A stretch of DNA of 39,601 nt from positions 1 to 39,601 of the forward strand of contig CALGLE010000016.1 of the NCBI GenBank assembly GCA_937930305.1, read 5' to 3'. Below the pieces are notes generated by a model, which was given only the letters and a program-made list of their open reading frames with translations, searched no databases and was not told the DNA's origin. The stretch is from an uncultured Granulosicoccaceae bacterium. Its GTDB lineage: Bacteria; Pseudomonadota; Gammaproteobacteria; Granulosicoccales; Granulosicoccaceae. The position numbers and the translations under genes were made by a program. Below are positions 8,316-17,405 of the stretch, piece by piece (the stretch's first letter is position 1; every line of letters begins with the position of its first letter).

Positions 8316-9611
8316 ATGGCACCATCACACCTGATAAGAGCAAGCTTCTTGCACTGCCTCGCTGATCCAGCAGAGCATGGCAACAGCGCAGTGGACTATA
8401 TCGCGGATGGCGCCTGCCGGGTACAAGATGGGCGAATCATCGAATTCGGACCCGCGGGTGACGTGCGCGCGAACGGCGAGGACACGGTGCTTGATTATCG
8501 TGGAAAACTGATCGTTCCAGGGTTTATCGATACCCATATCCACTACCCGCAAGTCGATGTGATGGCAAGCTATGGGGCTCGGCTACTCGACTGGTTGGAA
8601 ACCTACACCTTCCCGTGCGAGGCGCAGTTCAGTGACAAGGAGCATGCACAACAAACCGCTGAATTTTTCTTAAATGAGTTATTAAAAAACGGCACCACCA
8701 CAGCCTTGGTGTTTGGTACCAGCCATGTGGCATCGGTTGATGTTTTTTTTACTGCAGCGCAGAAACGCCAACTGCGCATGGTGGCTGGCAAAGTCATGAT
8801 GGATCGTAACGCACCCGAGGCGGTGTTGGACACCGCCAGCAGCAGCTACGAAGACTCTAAAGCCTTAATAGAACGATGGCATGGGAAAGATCGTTTAGGT
8901 TATGCCGTCACACCACGATTCGCACCCACCAGCACCCGCGAACAATTGGATGCCGCCGGAAGATTGCTTAGAGAGTACCCCGATGTGCATCTGCACACAC
9001 ATCTATCAGAGAACCCAGAAGAATGCGAATGGGTGAGTCAGCTGTTCCCTGAAAACGCAGACTATCTATCCGTGTATGAACAATCTGGGCTAGTAAGAAA
9101 GCGTTCCGTGTTCGCACACAGCATTCACTTATCCGATCGAGAATGGAAGTCTTTGTCTGACAACGATGCTGCGGTGTCGCATTGTGCGATGTCAAATTTA
9201 TTTATTGGCAGTGGCCTATTTAACTACGCAAGGGCGGTGAAAGAAAACGTAGCCGTTGGCTTGGGCACAGACGTGGGCGGGGGTGACAGTTTTTCCATGC
9301 TAAGAGCATGCAACGAAACCTATAAGGTTCAGCAACTGCAGAAAAACGCCATTTCCCCTGCTAGCTTGCTGTATCTATCGACCTTAGGTGGCGCAAAAGC
9401 CTTAGATTTGGATGCACATATCGGAAATTTTATAATCGGCAAAGAAGCGGACATGGTTGTGCTGGATGAAGCTGCTATCCCCTTACTGGCAAGAAAATTA
9501 ACTTCTCACACCACTTGGGAGGAACGCTTATTTGCTTTATTGATGCTGGGCGATGATCGCATCGTTTACGATACCTTGGTGATGGGACAACCCACTCAGT
9601 TAAACCGTTAA
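8316..9611 (+). CDS. guaD: Guanine deaminase
   Basis: Hydrolyses guanine to xanthine and ammonia in the cytosol, feeding purine salvage or catabolism. The 431 residues match the usual length for the amidohydrolase-superfamily enzyme. Metal and catalytic positions can be read: H74 and H76 in PGFIDTHIHYPQ, H229 in HLHTHLSEN, H268 and H271 in VFAHSIHLSDRE, and D319 in VGLGTDVGGGDS. The stretches LLDWLETYTFPCEAQF and GTTTALVFGTSH are typical of GuaD rather than of other amidohydrolases such as cytosine deaminase. It is divergent from a BMP-type importer, which suggests the importer brings in guanine or a related purine. The 3' end overlaps the convergent ABM-fold gene by 12 bases. Confidence 0.95.
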   Translation: MAPSHLIRASFLHCLADPAEHGNSAVDYIADGACRVQDGRIIEFGPAGDVRANGEDTVLDYRGKLIVPGFIDTHIHYPQVDVMASYGARLLDWLETYTFPCEAQFSDKEHAQQTAEFFLNELLKNGTTTALVFGTSHVASVDVFFTAAQKRQLRMVAGKVMMDRNAPEAVLDTASSSYEDSKALIERWHGKDRLGYAVTPRFAPTSTREQLDAAGRLLREYPDVHLHTHLSENPEECEWVSQLFPENADYLSVYEQSGLVRKRSVFAHSIHLSDREWKSLSDNDAAVSHCAMSNLFIGSGLFNYARAVKENVAVGLGTDVGGGDSFSMLRACNETYKVQQLQKNAISPASLLYLSTLGGAKALDLDAHIGNFIIGKEADMVVLDEAAIPLLARKLTSHTTWEERLFALLMLGDDRIVYDTLVMGQPTQLNR

Positions 9612-9953
9612 GCGCCCCTTCGGGCCTGAGTAACTGCGCTCCACCTTTGCCACACGCAGTTCATAGTGCGAATACCAACGATCAATCCCCGCATTCTGAG
9701 CAACCTTATGCTTGGCATCGTTTTTCCAATCCAAAATACTGGCTTCATCGGTCCAATAAGAAACCGTTATACCAAAACCAAACGCGTCCCGAGTAGATTC
9801 CATACCTAGGCAACCCGGATGATTTAACGCAAGCTTCCCAATAGCATCCGCCATGGATTCATACCCTTGATCGTTATCAGAAAGACTGTTGCTAAAAATT
9901 ACGGCGTAGTAGTCTATTTCGGGTGTGTTAGCAAATCGGCTGGATAGGCTCAT
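9600..9953 (-). CDS. ABM-fold (antibiotic biosynthesis monooxygenase-like) protein
   Basis: A 117-residue protein of the dimeric alpha-beta barrel superfamily that includes ABM-type monooxygenases, haem-degrading proteins and stress-response proteins. The middle part GYESMADAIGKLALNHPGCLGMESTRDAFGFGITVSYWTDEASILDWKNDAKHKVAQNAG follows the family pattern (in pieces: MADAIGKLA, PGCLGMES, ITVSYWTDEASILDWK). These are followed by RWYSHYELRVAKVERSY. The role is unknown. The start overlaps the stop of the upstream ModF-like gene by four bases, so the two are translationally coupled, and ilvC precedes both. The 3' end overlaps guaD on the other strand. Confidence 0.82.
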   Translation of the reverse strand: MSLSSRFANTPEIDYYAVIFSNSLSDNDQGYESMADAIGKLALNHPGCLGMESTRDAFGFGITVSYWTDEASILDWKNDAKHKVAQNAGIDRWYSHYELRVAKVERSYSGPKGRLTV

Positions 9954-11380
9954 GATTTTCCTAAGGCTAGATGATGCTCAATTCCGGGAACTTTATCCTC
10001 GGCATGATGGTTTACGTAGAGCACCGTAGTTTTTCCGCTCGCGCATATTTTTTCAATCAGTGCCAGAACCAAACGACGGTTCATATCATCAAGCCCTAAA
10101 CACGGCTCATCCAAAATCAGTAACGGCGGGTGCTTTACCATGGCTCTTGCAATCAGTAGCAGTCGTTTATCACCATGGGATAGTTGGTTAAATGGCTCAT
10201 TGGCACGGGAGCTCATACCTAAAATATCTAGCCAATCATCAGCCACCGCTTTTTGCACATCGCTTGGCTTGGTGTACAAACCAATGCTGTCATGAAAGCC
10301 GGAAATGATGACGTTTTTTAAACTGGTGCCCACACGGTATTCCCACTGCAACTGGGTGGACACATAGCCAATAAATTGCTTGATTTGCCAAATGCTCTCG
10401 CCGTTGCCGCGTTGAAATCCAAACACACGAATGTTATTGACATAGCACTGTGGGTGGTCCCCTGTAATCAACGACAGTAAACACGTTTTCCCACTACCGT
10501 TGGGACCCGTTAACTGCCAGTGCTGACCGCGCTCAATGCACCAGGAAATGTTTTCGAAAACCACATTGTCTGCGTATCTAACCGACGCCTCTTTTATCTG
10601 CACCAAAGGCTCATCTGGGTCGAGTGCGGGCAAACGATCAATCGGATCAGGGTTAGGCAATTCAATTTGACCGTGCTTTAAATGCAACCATTGAATCAGC
10701 TCAGCCATAGCGCTTTCATCATCACACGCCACACAGTGAGTGAGCTGTCCTGCCTCTACCCAGGCGATGTGGGTAATGAAGCTTGGCCGCTCATCAATTC
10801 GATTCAGAACCATGACGGTCGGTGTCGTATCAACCACGCCGTGTAAGTGCGTCATCAGCATGTCGTGTGTATTCACATCCAAACCATCGAACGGCTCGTC
10901 TAATACCAGTAAATCAGGCTCACTGGCCAAAGCCCGCACTAGCATCACTTTACGAGTTTCACCCGTAGAGAGCTTGCGGAATGCACGGTTTAATAAGGGT
11001 GTTAAATCAAACTGCTCAATGAGTTGATTGGCCAGTGCTTTGTCCCGAGTATCACGTTCGATAATTTCGGCAACTGGCGTACCTTCACTCAGAACATCGA
11101 GTATGTCGGCATCATCTTTTTTCAGTTCAGCGGCAATTAATTCCGCTTGTGCCTCATAGGAGACGATAGATACATTTCTGGGTAGGCCCTGCACCGCTCC
11201 GTTGGTGATATCACCAGCACCACTTAGCACGGCAGCCAGTGCCGATTTACCCGCGCCATTAGGCCCTGCAACCAACCAGTGCTGCCCACCGTTAAGCTGC
11301 CAATGAATACGATGAAGCTGGAAATGCCCGTCGAAATCGACGCTGACGTCTTCGAACGCGATATCGACGGGCTTGACCAT
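9950..11380 (-). CDS. ModF-like double ABC ATPase
   Basis: A 476-residue soluble protein with two ABC domains and no membrane segments, in the ModF arrangement (E. coli ModF is about 490 residues, function still unclear). Domain 1: Walker A GPNGAGKSA, signature LSTGETRKVML, Walker B LLVLDEPFDGLD. Domain 2: Walker A GPNGSGKTC, signature LSHGDKRLLLIARAM, Walker B LLILDEPCLGLD. Both sites look catalytically intact. No modABC genes are present. The ATG shares one base with the ilvC stop (TAATG) and the ABM gene begins inside its own stop. This makes an ilvC-ATPase-ABM transcription unit whose purpose is not obvious. ABC-F translation factors are an alternative, but the signature motifs and absence of the ABC-F linker fit ModF better. 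Confidence 0.85.
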   Translation of the reverse strand: MVKPVDIAFEDVSVDFDGHFQLHRIHWQLNGGQHWLVAGPNGAGKSALAAVLSGAGDITNGAVQGLPRNVSIVSYEAQAELIAAELKKDDADILDVLSEGTPVAEIIERDTRDKALANQLIEQFDLTPLLNRAFRKLSTGETRKVMLVRALASEPDLLVLDEPFDGLDVNTHDMLMTHLHGVVDTTPTVMVLNRIDERPSFITHIAWVEAGQLTHCVACDDESAMAELIQWLHLKHGQIELPNPDPIDRLPALDPDEPLVQIKEASVRYADNVVFENISWCIERGQHWQLTGPNGSGKTCLLSLITGDHPQCYVNNIRVFGFQRGNGESIWQIKQFIGYVSTQLQWEYRVGTSLKNVIISGFHDSIGLYTKPSDVQKAVADDWLDILGMSSRANEPFNQLSHGDKRLLLIARAMVKHPPLLILDEPCLGLDDMNRRLVLALIEKICASGKTTVLYVNHHAEDKVPGIEHHLALGKS

Positions 11381-12855
11381 TAAACGATTCGCTTCATATC
11401 AGCCATATGGCCACGAAGTTCGGCTCCTATGGCTTCGACAGGATGACTTCGAATGGCTTCGTTCACTTCGATTAAGCGCGCATTGTCCACACTCATATCA
11501 TTCAACTGCAAACCTTTGCCGATAACATCGCTTTTTAAGGGCTTCATGAAATCTTGCAACAGTGGGACACAAGCATGGTTATACAAGTAACAACCGTACT
11601 CCGCCGTGTCAGAAATGGTGGCATTCATTTCGTACAGCTTTTTACGCGCAATGGTATTGGCGATAAGAGGCGTTTCATGCAATGACTCGTAATACGCCGA
11701 ATCGGCAATGATGCCGGCATCGGTCATGGTTTCAAAGGCTAATTCAACACCAGCTTTCACCATAGCTACCATCAAAATGCCATGATCAAAATACTCTTGC
11801 TCGCTGATTTCCATATCACCGGCTGCTGTTTTCTCAAAAGCAGATTCTGCGGTGTCTGCGCGCCAACCTAACAGCTCTTTGTCATCGTTAGCCCAATCAG
11901 CCATCATGGTGGATGAAAAATGGCCCGTCATGATGTCGTCTTGATGCTTGTGATACAGCGGGCGCATGATGTCTTTCATCTCATCAGCCAATTCGAAAGC
12001 TCGAATTTTTGCAGGATTCGATAAACGATCCATCATGTTGGTCACACCACCGTACTTCAATGCTTCAGTTACCGTTTCCCAACCGTACTGAATTAATTTT
12101 GCCGCATAGGGCGCATCAATACCCTCTTCTATCATTTTGTCAAAGCACAGCAAAGAGCCGGTTTGCAGCATGCCGCACAGAATGGTTTGCTCACCCATCA
12201 AATCAGACTTCACTTCGGCAACAAATGAGGACATCAACACACCGGCTTTATGCCCACCTGTACCCACAGCATAAGCTTTAGCCAACGCTAAGCCTTCACC
12301 ATTCGGGTCATTATTCTCATGCACAGCGATGAGTGTAGGCACACCAAAACCCCGTACATATTCTGCGCGTACTTCAGAACCAGGGCATTTAGGAGCCACC
12401 ATAATGACTGTGATGTCGTCACGTATTTGCATACCTTCTTCCACGATATTAAAGCCATGCGAATAGGATAAGCACGAGCCTTTTTTCATCATCGGCATAA
12501 CCGCATTAACGACCGCTGTATGCTGCTTATCGGGCGTAAGATTCAACACAACGTCCGCTGTTGGTATTAAGTCTTCATAGGTGCCAACCGTGAATCCGTT
12601 GTCGCTTGCGTTTTTCCAAGACTGGCGCTTTTCAGCAATAGCTTCTGCCCGCAGGGTGTACGAAACATCCAAGCCACTGTCGCGCAAATTTAAGCCTTGA
12701 TTTAAACCTTGCGCACCACAGCCGATAATGACCATTTTTTTGCCTTTCAGCGCATCCACACCCTCGGTGAATTCATCTAGATGCATGAACCGGCATTTGC
12801 CGAGTTGTTCTAACTGCTCTCGCAGTGATAATGAATTGAAATAATTGGTTCCCAT
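11380..12855 (-). CDS. ilvC: Ketol-acid reductoisomerase, class II (long form)
   Basis: Catalyses the Mg-dependent isomerisation and NADPH reduction of acetolactate and acetohydroxybutyrate in valine and isoleucine synthesis. The 491 residues mark the long class II enzyme of enteric type, as opposed to the roughly 340-residue class I. The Rossmann motif [10 protein letters not shown] is at 45-54, followed by the cofactor-selecting loop near SYTLRAEA. The stretches [31 protein letters not shown] and the acidic metal ligands in two repeated C-terminal knotted domains are present. AGGAG lies 7 bases before the ATG. It is divergent from ilvY, which in E. coli activates ilvC when acetolactate accumulates. 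Confidence 0.97.
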   Translation of the reverse strand: MGTNYFNSLSLREQLEQLGKCRFMHLDEFTEGVDALKGKKMVIIGCGAQGLNQGLNLRDSGLDVSYTLRAEAIAEKRQSWKNASDNGFTVGTYEDLIPTADVVLNLTPDKQHTAVVNAVMPMMKKGSCLSYSHGFNIVEEGMQIRDDITVIMVAPKCPGSEVRAEYVRGFGVPTLIAVHENNDPNGEGLALAKAYAVGTGGHKAGVLMSSFVAEVKSDLMGEQTILCGMLQTGSLLCFDKMIEEGIDAPYAAKLIQYGWETVTEALKYGGVTNMMDRLSNPAKIRAFELADEMKDIMRPLYHKHQDDIMTGHFSSTMMADWANDDKELLGWRADTAESAFEKTAAGDMEISEQEYFDHGILMVAMVKAGVELAFETMTDAGIIADSAYYESLHETPLIANTIARKKLYEMNATISDTAEYGCYLYNHACVPLLQDFMKPLKSDVIGKGLQLNDMSVDNARLIEVNEAIRSHPVEAIGAELRGHMADMKRIV

Positions 12856-12944
12856 GACAGGCTCCTGGCTCTAAACGATAGGTGGGCGAAAACACTGCCT
12901 GCGCATTTTTGCGCATTTTACTCGTTTCGTAAATTGAACTGTTC

Positions 12945-12959
12945 GGGATACAATATCCC
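12945..12959. promoter_or_regulatory. Putative IlvY operator in the ilvC-ilvY gap
   Basis: GGGATA-CAA-TATCCC is a perfect 6-bp inverted repeat with a 3-base spacer. It lies 24 bases before the ilvY start and 90 bases before the ilvC start. LysR-type regulators bind interrupted dyads with a T-N11-A core in exactly such divergent gaps, so this is the best candidate for IlvY binding. Confidence 0.5.
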
Positions 12960-12982
12960 ATATTTTGCAACATAACTTCACT

Positions 12983-13906
12983 ATGACGCCCCGACTGCTC
13001 GAACAGTTTCTGGCCCTCACCGAGTCCTTGCACTTTGGCCGCGCGAGCGAACGGGTGAATGTGAGCCATTCGGCCCTTTCTCGAAGCATCCGCCAGCTGG
13101 AAGACGAAGTGGGTGTCAGGCTGTTCGATCGGGATAATCGCTCAGTATCGGTCACCCAGGAGGGGCACAAATTTGAAACCTATGCCCGGGAGGCGTTGAT
13201 TAATTGGCATCGCATTCAGCGCCAGTTACAGGGGGATGAAGGCAAATTGGGCGGTGAAATTAGCTTGTATTGCTCGGTAACCGCCAGCCACAGCATGTTG
13301 TTTGATTTACTGGAACGCCTGCGCGCCACGCACCCAGGCATAGATATCAAACTGCATACAGGCAATCCAGAATTTGGCATTTCTCGTGTTCAGGCGGGTG
13401 AGGAAGATTTTGCCATTGCCGCTCGTCCGGCCAATCTACCTCGCGGGCTATCTTTTCAACCCCTCCAGTCCTCCCCTTTAGTATTTATCGCCCCTAAGGT
13501 TCACAACATGCCAGAAATTCCGGTTAAGGGTTCGCCCAAAAACAGTGACGACTGGCGGGGCGTGCCACTGATACTGGCCGAAAGCGGACTGGCCAGAACG
13601 CGTGTGGATCAATGGTTCAAAGCCATAAAAGTTAACCCGAAAATCTATGCCCAGGTAAGTGGCAACGAGGCTATTGTTAGCATGGTGAGCCTTGGATTAG
13701 GCGTGGGCGTGGTGCCGAAAATTGTCTTAGACAACAGCGTATTAGCCCCCAGTGTAAAGATATGGCGAGTCTCCCCACTGCTTGAACCCTATCGCCTTGG
13801 CCTTTTCACACAAACTCGAAGGCTACATAACCCACTCGTATCCGCCTTCTGGGAACTGACCAAGCCGGCCTCGACAAAGGAGTCAGCTCGCGAAAGTAAC
13901 CGATAA
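12983..13906 (+). CDS. ilvY: LysR-type activator of ilvC
   Basis: Transcription regulator of 307 residues from the ATG at 12983 (MTPRLLEQFLALTESLHFGRASERVNVSHSALSRSIRQLE, a classical N-terminal winged helix with the HFGRAS and SALSRSIRQLE motifs). An upstream TTG at 12965 is possible but gives no family-like extension. The effector domain contains LYCSVTASHS, IKLHTGNPEFGISRVQAGEEDFAIAARP and GNEAIVSMVSLGLGVGVVPKIVLDNS (read in pieces), which align well with E. coli IlvY. The effectors of IlvY are acetolactate and acetohydroxybutyrate. Divergence from ilvC and the intervening dyad support the assignment. Confidence 0.93.
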   Translation: MTPRLLEQFLALTESLHFGRASERVNVSHSALSRSIRQLEDEVGVRLFDRDNRSVSVTQEGHKFETYAREALINWHRIQRQLQGDEGKLGGEISLYCSVTASHSMLFDLLERLRATHPGIDIKLHTGNPEFGISRVQAGEEDFAIAARPANLPRGLSFQPLQSSPLVFIAPKVHNMPEIPVKGSPKNSDDWRGVPLILAESGLARTRVDQWFKAIKVNPKIYAQVSGNEAIVSMVSLGLGVGVVPKIVLDNSVLAPSVKIWRVSPLLEPYRLGLFTQTRRLHNPLVSAFWELTKPASTKESARESNR

Positions 13907-13930
13907 TGCAACCCACAATGTTTCTACAAC

Positions 13931-13986
13931 CGCGCGATGATACCTAATGAAATGAGACGGCTTTCTCAATAAAAACACATCGCGCG
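13931..13986. repeat. 9-bp inverted repeat between ilvY and the formyltransferase gene
   Basis: CGCGCGATG (13931-13939) and CATCGCGCG (13978-13986) are perfect reverse complements about 38 bases apart. No T run follows, so it is not a standard terminator. The rest of the 298-base gap (13907-14204) is AT-rich and must hold the promoter of the downstream gene, but no convincing -35/-10 pair was found. Confidence 0.5.
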
Positions 13987-14204
13987 ACCCGTGCCGACAC
14001 CCACTTAACACGTGTCTTTTCATGGTTTTAGGCTTCTTTTTGTAAATTTAAGGCCTGTTTCCGACGGTACAAAAGTTGGCTAGCGTAAAATACAGGTCCA
14101 GGCCAGCTAAGCCAACAGCCCAGCCTCCATTGATGCATCAGAACTTAGCCTCATTTTTAGACTCTCACTTTCGCAGCTGCCACTTACATTACTGAACGCA
14201 CCCT

Positions 14205-15878
14205 ATGCCAACAAACTCCCCCATGCGCATCGCCCTAATGATCAACAGCGCAAGCGTGTCTGAATGGCAGTTTCAAATGTTGGACAAAATCCGTAAAAAC
14301 GGTACCGGCGAAGTCGTCTTAGCCATTGTGCGTGGTAGCGACCATGACCTAGTTGAACCCGCAGAGAAAGAGCCATTTGCCCTGTCGCTGTTCTATCGAT
14401 ATGTGCAATGGGATAGAAAGAAATTTCTACAAAAGCCAAACCCGTTTACCGCCCGGCCATTAAGCGACATCAATGCTTCCATCAGCACACTTACTCTGTC
14501 ACCTGACACCACCCGGTGGGTGGATCGTCTAAATCATGCCGACGCCCAGACTCTGCGAGAGCACAATATTGACGTCATCATACGGTTGGGGTGGCGCATT
14601 CTCAAAGGCGATGTATTAACTATTCCCCGTTATGGGGTTTGGTCATTCCACCATGGTGACAATACGGTTAACCGTGGCGGCCCACCTGGGGTTTGGGAAC
14701 ATTATCATCGTCAAGTTTGTACAGGCGTTACGTTACAAATATTAAGTGAAGAATTAGACGATGGTTTGGTGGTAGAACGTTCAATCACCGCTACCGACAA
14801 AACTTCCGTTGCGAAGACTCGTCACAAACTGTACTGGCGTTCAGTAGATATGTTGCCGCGCAAGTTGGAGGAGTTAAGTAAACTAGGGTTTGAGGAATTT
14901 GAAAAACGCACCCGTGCCAAATTCCCTGCAATCAATTTTTACTCTCAGCCTCTACTGACAGAAAAAGGCATGACACTTAAAGAAGTGTCCCGATACATTT
15001 GGCGGAACGCTTCCGCCTATGTAAAACAGGCGGTATTCGAAAGACGGTTTGAGGAGAAATGGGTTCTATACTTTAAGTTAAGCGATGAGATATCCACCTC
15101 CATTTGGCAATTTGCGAAAATTGAGTCAGATAATGATCGGTACTGGGCCGATCCGTTTATCGTTGAACGTGATGGCACCTACTACATTTTCGCAGAAGAG
15201 TTTATTTATAAAACGCGACGTGGCCGAATCGCTGTTATTCCAGTCGAAAAAGATGGCACCGTGGGTGAAGCCAGAACCGTACTGGCCCCCGATTATCATT
15301 TGTCCTACCCCTTCATGTTTGAACACGATGGGGAAACCTTTATGGTTCCCGAATCCAGCGAGAATCGATCAATCGATTTATACAAATGCACCCGCTTCCC
15401 CGATCAATGGGAACATGTGAAAACACTCATGAATGATGTGCGGGCCGTCGACACCACCCTGTACGAATCAAATGGCAAGTGGTGGCTGTTCACCAATCGC
15501 TGTGACACAGAAGGTGGCACCACCCACGATGAACTGCATGTGTTTTCAGCTAATCATTTTCTGGATGAAGAGTGGGAACCGCATCCGCAAGGGGTCGTAT
15601 CTTCTGATGTGCGTATGGCTCGACCCGCAGGTGCGTTATTTAAAAAGGGTGGCAAACTGTATCGACCCGCTCAAGACTGCAGCGTGGACTATGGGTATGC
15701 CCTTCAGCTTCATGAAGTGACAGAACTAAATGACGAACGCTACGCGGAACAACCGATCAGCCGAATAACGCCCGATTGGAACGACCGTGTGCAAGGCGTG
15801 CACACCTTCAACCACGTACCCGGCATGACCATCGTGGACGCAAAAACGTTTATTAAAAAAAGTGACGTGCGAAAGTAG
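14205..15878 (+). CDS. Formyltransferase-like domain fused to a beta-propeller glycosyltransferase-like domain
   Basis: A 557-residue two-part protein. The N-terminal third (about 7-230) looks like a formyltransferase Rossmann-type domain: MRIALMINSASVSEWQFQML, then DVIIRLGWRILKGDVLTIPRYGVWSFHHGDN and NRGGPPGVWEHYHRQVCTGVTLQIL, with the H-x-x-D-N and R-G-G-P-P-G-x-W-E elements seen in sugar formyltransferase relatives. The C-terminal part (about 290-550) has repeated blades such as RYWADPFIVERDGTYYIFAEE, YHLSYPFMFEHDGETFMVPES and ARPAGALFKKGGKLYRPAQD, typical of five-bladed propellers in glycosidases and of the GINT1-type domain. It probably acts on a surface sugar or glycolipid. The start could also be 14223 (MRIALM). 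It stands alone, without polysaccharide genes. Confidence 0.75.
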   Translation: MPTNSPMRIALMINSASVSEWQFQMLDKIRKNGTGEVVLAIVRGSDHDLVEPAEKEPFALSLFYRYVQWDRKKFLQKPNPFTARPLSDINASISTLTLSPDTTRWVDRLNHADAQTLREHNIDVIIRLGWRILKGDVLTIPRYGVWSFHHGDNTVNRGGPPGVWEHYHRQVCTGVTLQILSEELDDGLVVERSITATDKTSVAKTRHKLYWRSVDMLPRKLEELSKLGFEEFEKRTRAKFPAINFYSQPLLTEKGMTLKEVSRYIWRNASAYVKQAVFERRFEEKWVLYFKLSDEISTSIWQFAKIESDNDRYWADPFIVERDGTYYIFAEEFIYKTRRGRIAVIPVEKDGTVGEARTVLAPDYHLSYPFMFEHDGETFMVPESSENRSIDLYKCTRFPDQWEHVKTLMNDVRAVDTTLYESNGKWWLFTNRCDTEGGTTHDELHVFSANHFLDEEWEPHPQGVVSSDVRMARPAGALFKKGGKLYRPAQDCSVDYGYALQLHEVTELNDERYAEQPISRITPDWNDRVQGVHTFNHVPGMTIVDAKTFIKKSDVRK

Positions 15879-16000
15879 CCAAAGCCTCAATAGAATGACG
15901 TTTGTGCGTTAGCCACACATTTGCATCAATTCATCGTCATCCCCAACGATTGAATTAGCCCCTATATTAGGCCAAGGCACGCATTGAATTAGGCTCAAGC

Positions 16001-17293
16001 ATGAACCGAAAAATTGTGGTGGTTGGTGGTGGAGCTGGTGGTTTGGAACTTGTGGTCAAACTGGCCAAGAAGTTCAAAAGAAATCAGGACGTTGAAGTTA
16101 CTCTGATCGACTGTAACCCCACGCATATATGGAAGCCACTATTGCACGAGGTGGCCACGGGCACATTAAACAGTAATCACGATGAAACCAGCTATCGCTT
16201 GCTGGCAAAAAAATACCAATTCTCTTTTGTCTTAGGCAGAGTGGGTGGTATCAACACGGATGGAAAACACCTCAACATTGATCCGATTTTGGATGAAAAC
16301 CACCAAGAGATTGTTGCGACACGCCAAATTGATTACACCCATTTGGTTTTGAGTGTGGGCAGTTTGTGCAATGACTTCGGCACACCGGGCGTTACCGATC
16401 ATTGTTTGTTATTGGATTCACGCCAACAGGCTGAAAAATTTCATTCCCTATTCATCAATCATTTGCACAGGCTTAGCGACACACAAAACCCACCCAAACT
16501 TCTATCCGTCATTATTGTCGGCGGCGGCGCTACGGGTGTGGAGCTGGCGGCAGATCTTCACAAGGTTGCCAAACAATTACCCGACTATGGCTTTGCAGAT
16601 TTTTCCAGTGACAACCTATCGGTTACGGTGGTGGAAGCAGCCCCTCGCATATTGGGTCAGCTACCTGAACGCATTAGCGTGTCGGTAACCAAAGAACTCA
16701 ACAACATCGGTGTGCATGTTCGCACGCAAACCAAAGTTCAGCGAGTGCATGCCGATTCTGTTGTTACGCACATCGATGAATCTATCCCAGCCAATTTAGT
16801 GGTTTGGGCCGCAGGTATAAAGGCGCCCTCTTTCATCTCTGAAAGTGGTCTACCCACCGATTCAATCGGTCGGGTCCAGGTGGATAAAACGCTTTGCGTG
16901 GTAGGACATGAAAATACATTCGCCATAGGCGATTGCTGTGCCTGCCCGATGGACGACGGTCAATTCGTACCACCTCGTGCCCAATCTGCGCACCAAATGG
17001 CAAGCACCGCTTATAAAAATATTGTGGCCAACATTCAAGGTCAACCTTTAAAAGAATTTAAATACAAAGACTTTGGCAGCCTAATAAGCCTTAGCGAGTT
17101 CTCTACTATTGGTAACCTGATGGGGAATCTAATGCGAGGAACGGTTTTTATAGAAGGCTGGATCGCACGCTTGTTCTACCTGTCTTTATACCGAATGCAC
17201 CAAAGCGCGATTCACGGATGGGGAGCAACGCTACTAATTATGCTGGGTGACCGTATTTATAAGGCCACCCGAGCAGATATTAAATTGCACTGA
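16001..17293 (+). CDS. ndh: Type II NADH:quinone oxidoreductase
   Basis: Single-subunit, non-proton-pumping flavoprotein that passes electrons from NADH to quinone at the inner membrane. It has 430 residues. The FAD-binding Rossmann motif VVVGGGAGGLE starts at residue 6. The family hallmark NPTHIWKPLLHEVATGTL follows at 39-56. The NADH-binding motif IIVGGGATGVELA begins at 171, and AIGDCCACP is the second FAD-contact motif. The C-terminal region (LMRGTVFIEGWIARLFYLSLYRMHQ, hydrophobic and amphipathic) is the membrane-attachment segment of NDH-2. The quinone-site motif in PPRAQSAHQMA is present. The upstream gap (15879-16000) carries ATTGAATTAG twice; no terminator is seen after the previous gene. 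Confidence 0.93.
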   Translation: MNRKIVVVGGGAGGLELVVKLAKKFKRNQDVEVTLIDCNPTHIWKPLLHEVATGTLNSNHDETSYRLLAKKYQFSFVLGRVGGINTDGKHLNIDPILDENHQEIVATRQIDYTHLVLSVGSLCNDFGTPGVTDHCLLLDSRQQAEKFHSLFINHLHRLSDTQNPPKLLSVIIVGGGATGVELAADLHKVAKQLPDYGFADFSSDNLSVTVVEAAPRILGQLPERISVSVTKELNNIGVHVRTQTKVQRVHADSVVTHIDESIPANLVVWAAGIKAPSFISESGLPTDSIGRVQVDKTLCVVGHENTFAIGDCCACPMDDGQFVPPRAQSAHQMASTAYKNIVANIQGQPLKEFKYKDFGSLISLSEFSTIGNLMGNLMRGTVFIEGWIARLFYLSLYRMHQSAIHGWGATLLIMLGDRIYKATRADIKLH

Positions 17294-17405
17294 GAGTTGA
17301 GTCCATATTAAGGCCAAGTGACGGGGCGAGTTGAATGACTGCGTGGCAACAGTCGCCATTCAGTGGTGATAGTTCGTCAAATTGCTAGCGAATTATTAGG
17401 CGTAT

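Noticed and set aside
15879..16000. CRP-like dyad TGTG...CACA before ndh
   Set aside because: The spacing is one base short of the CRP core and the outer bases do not match.
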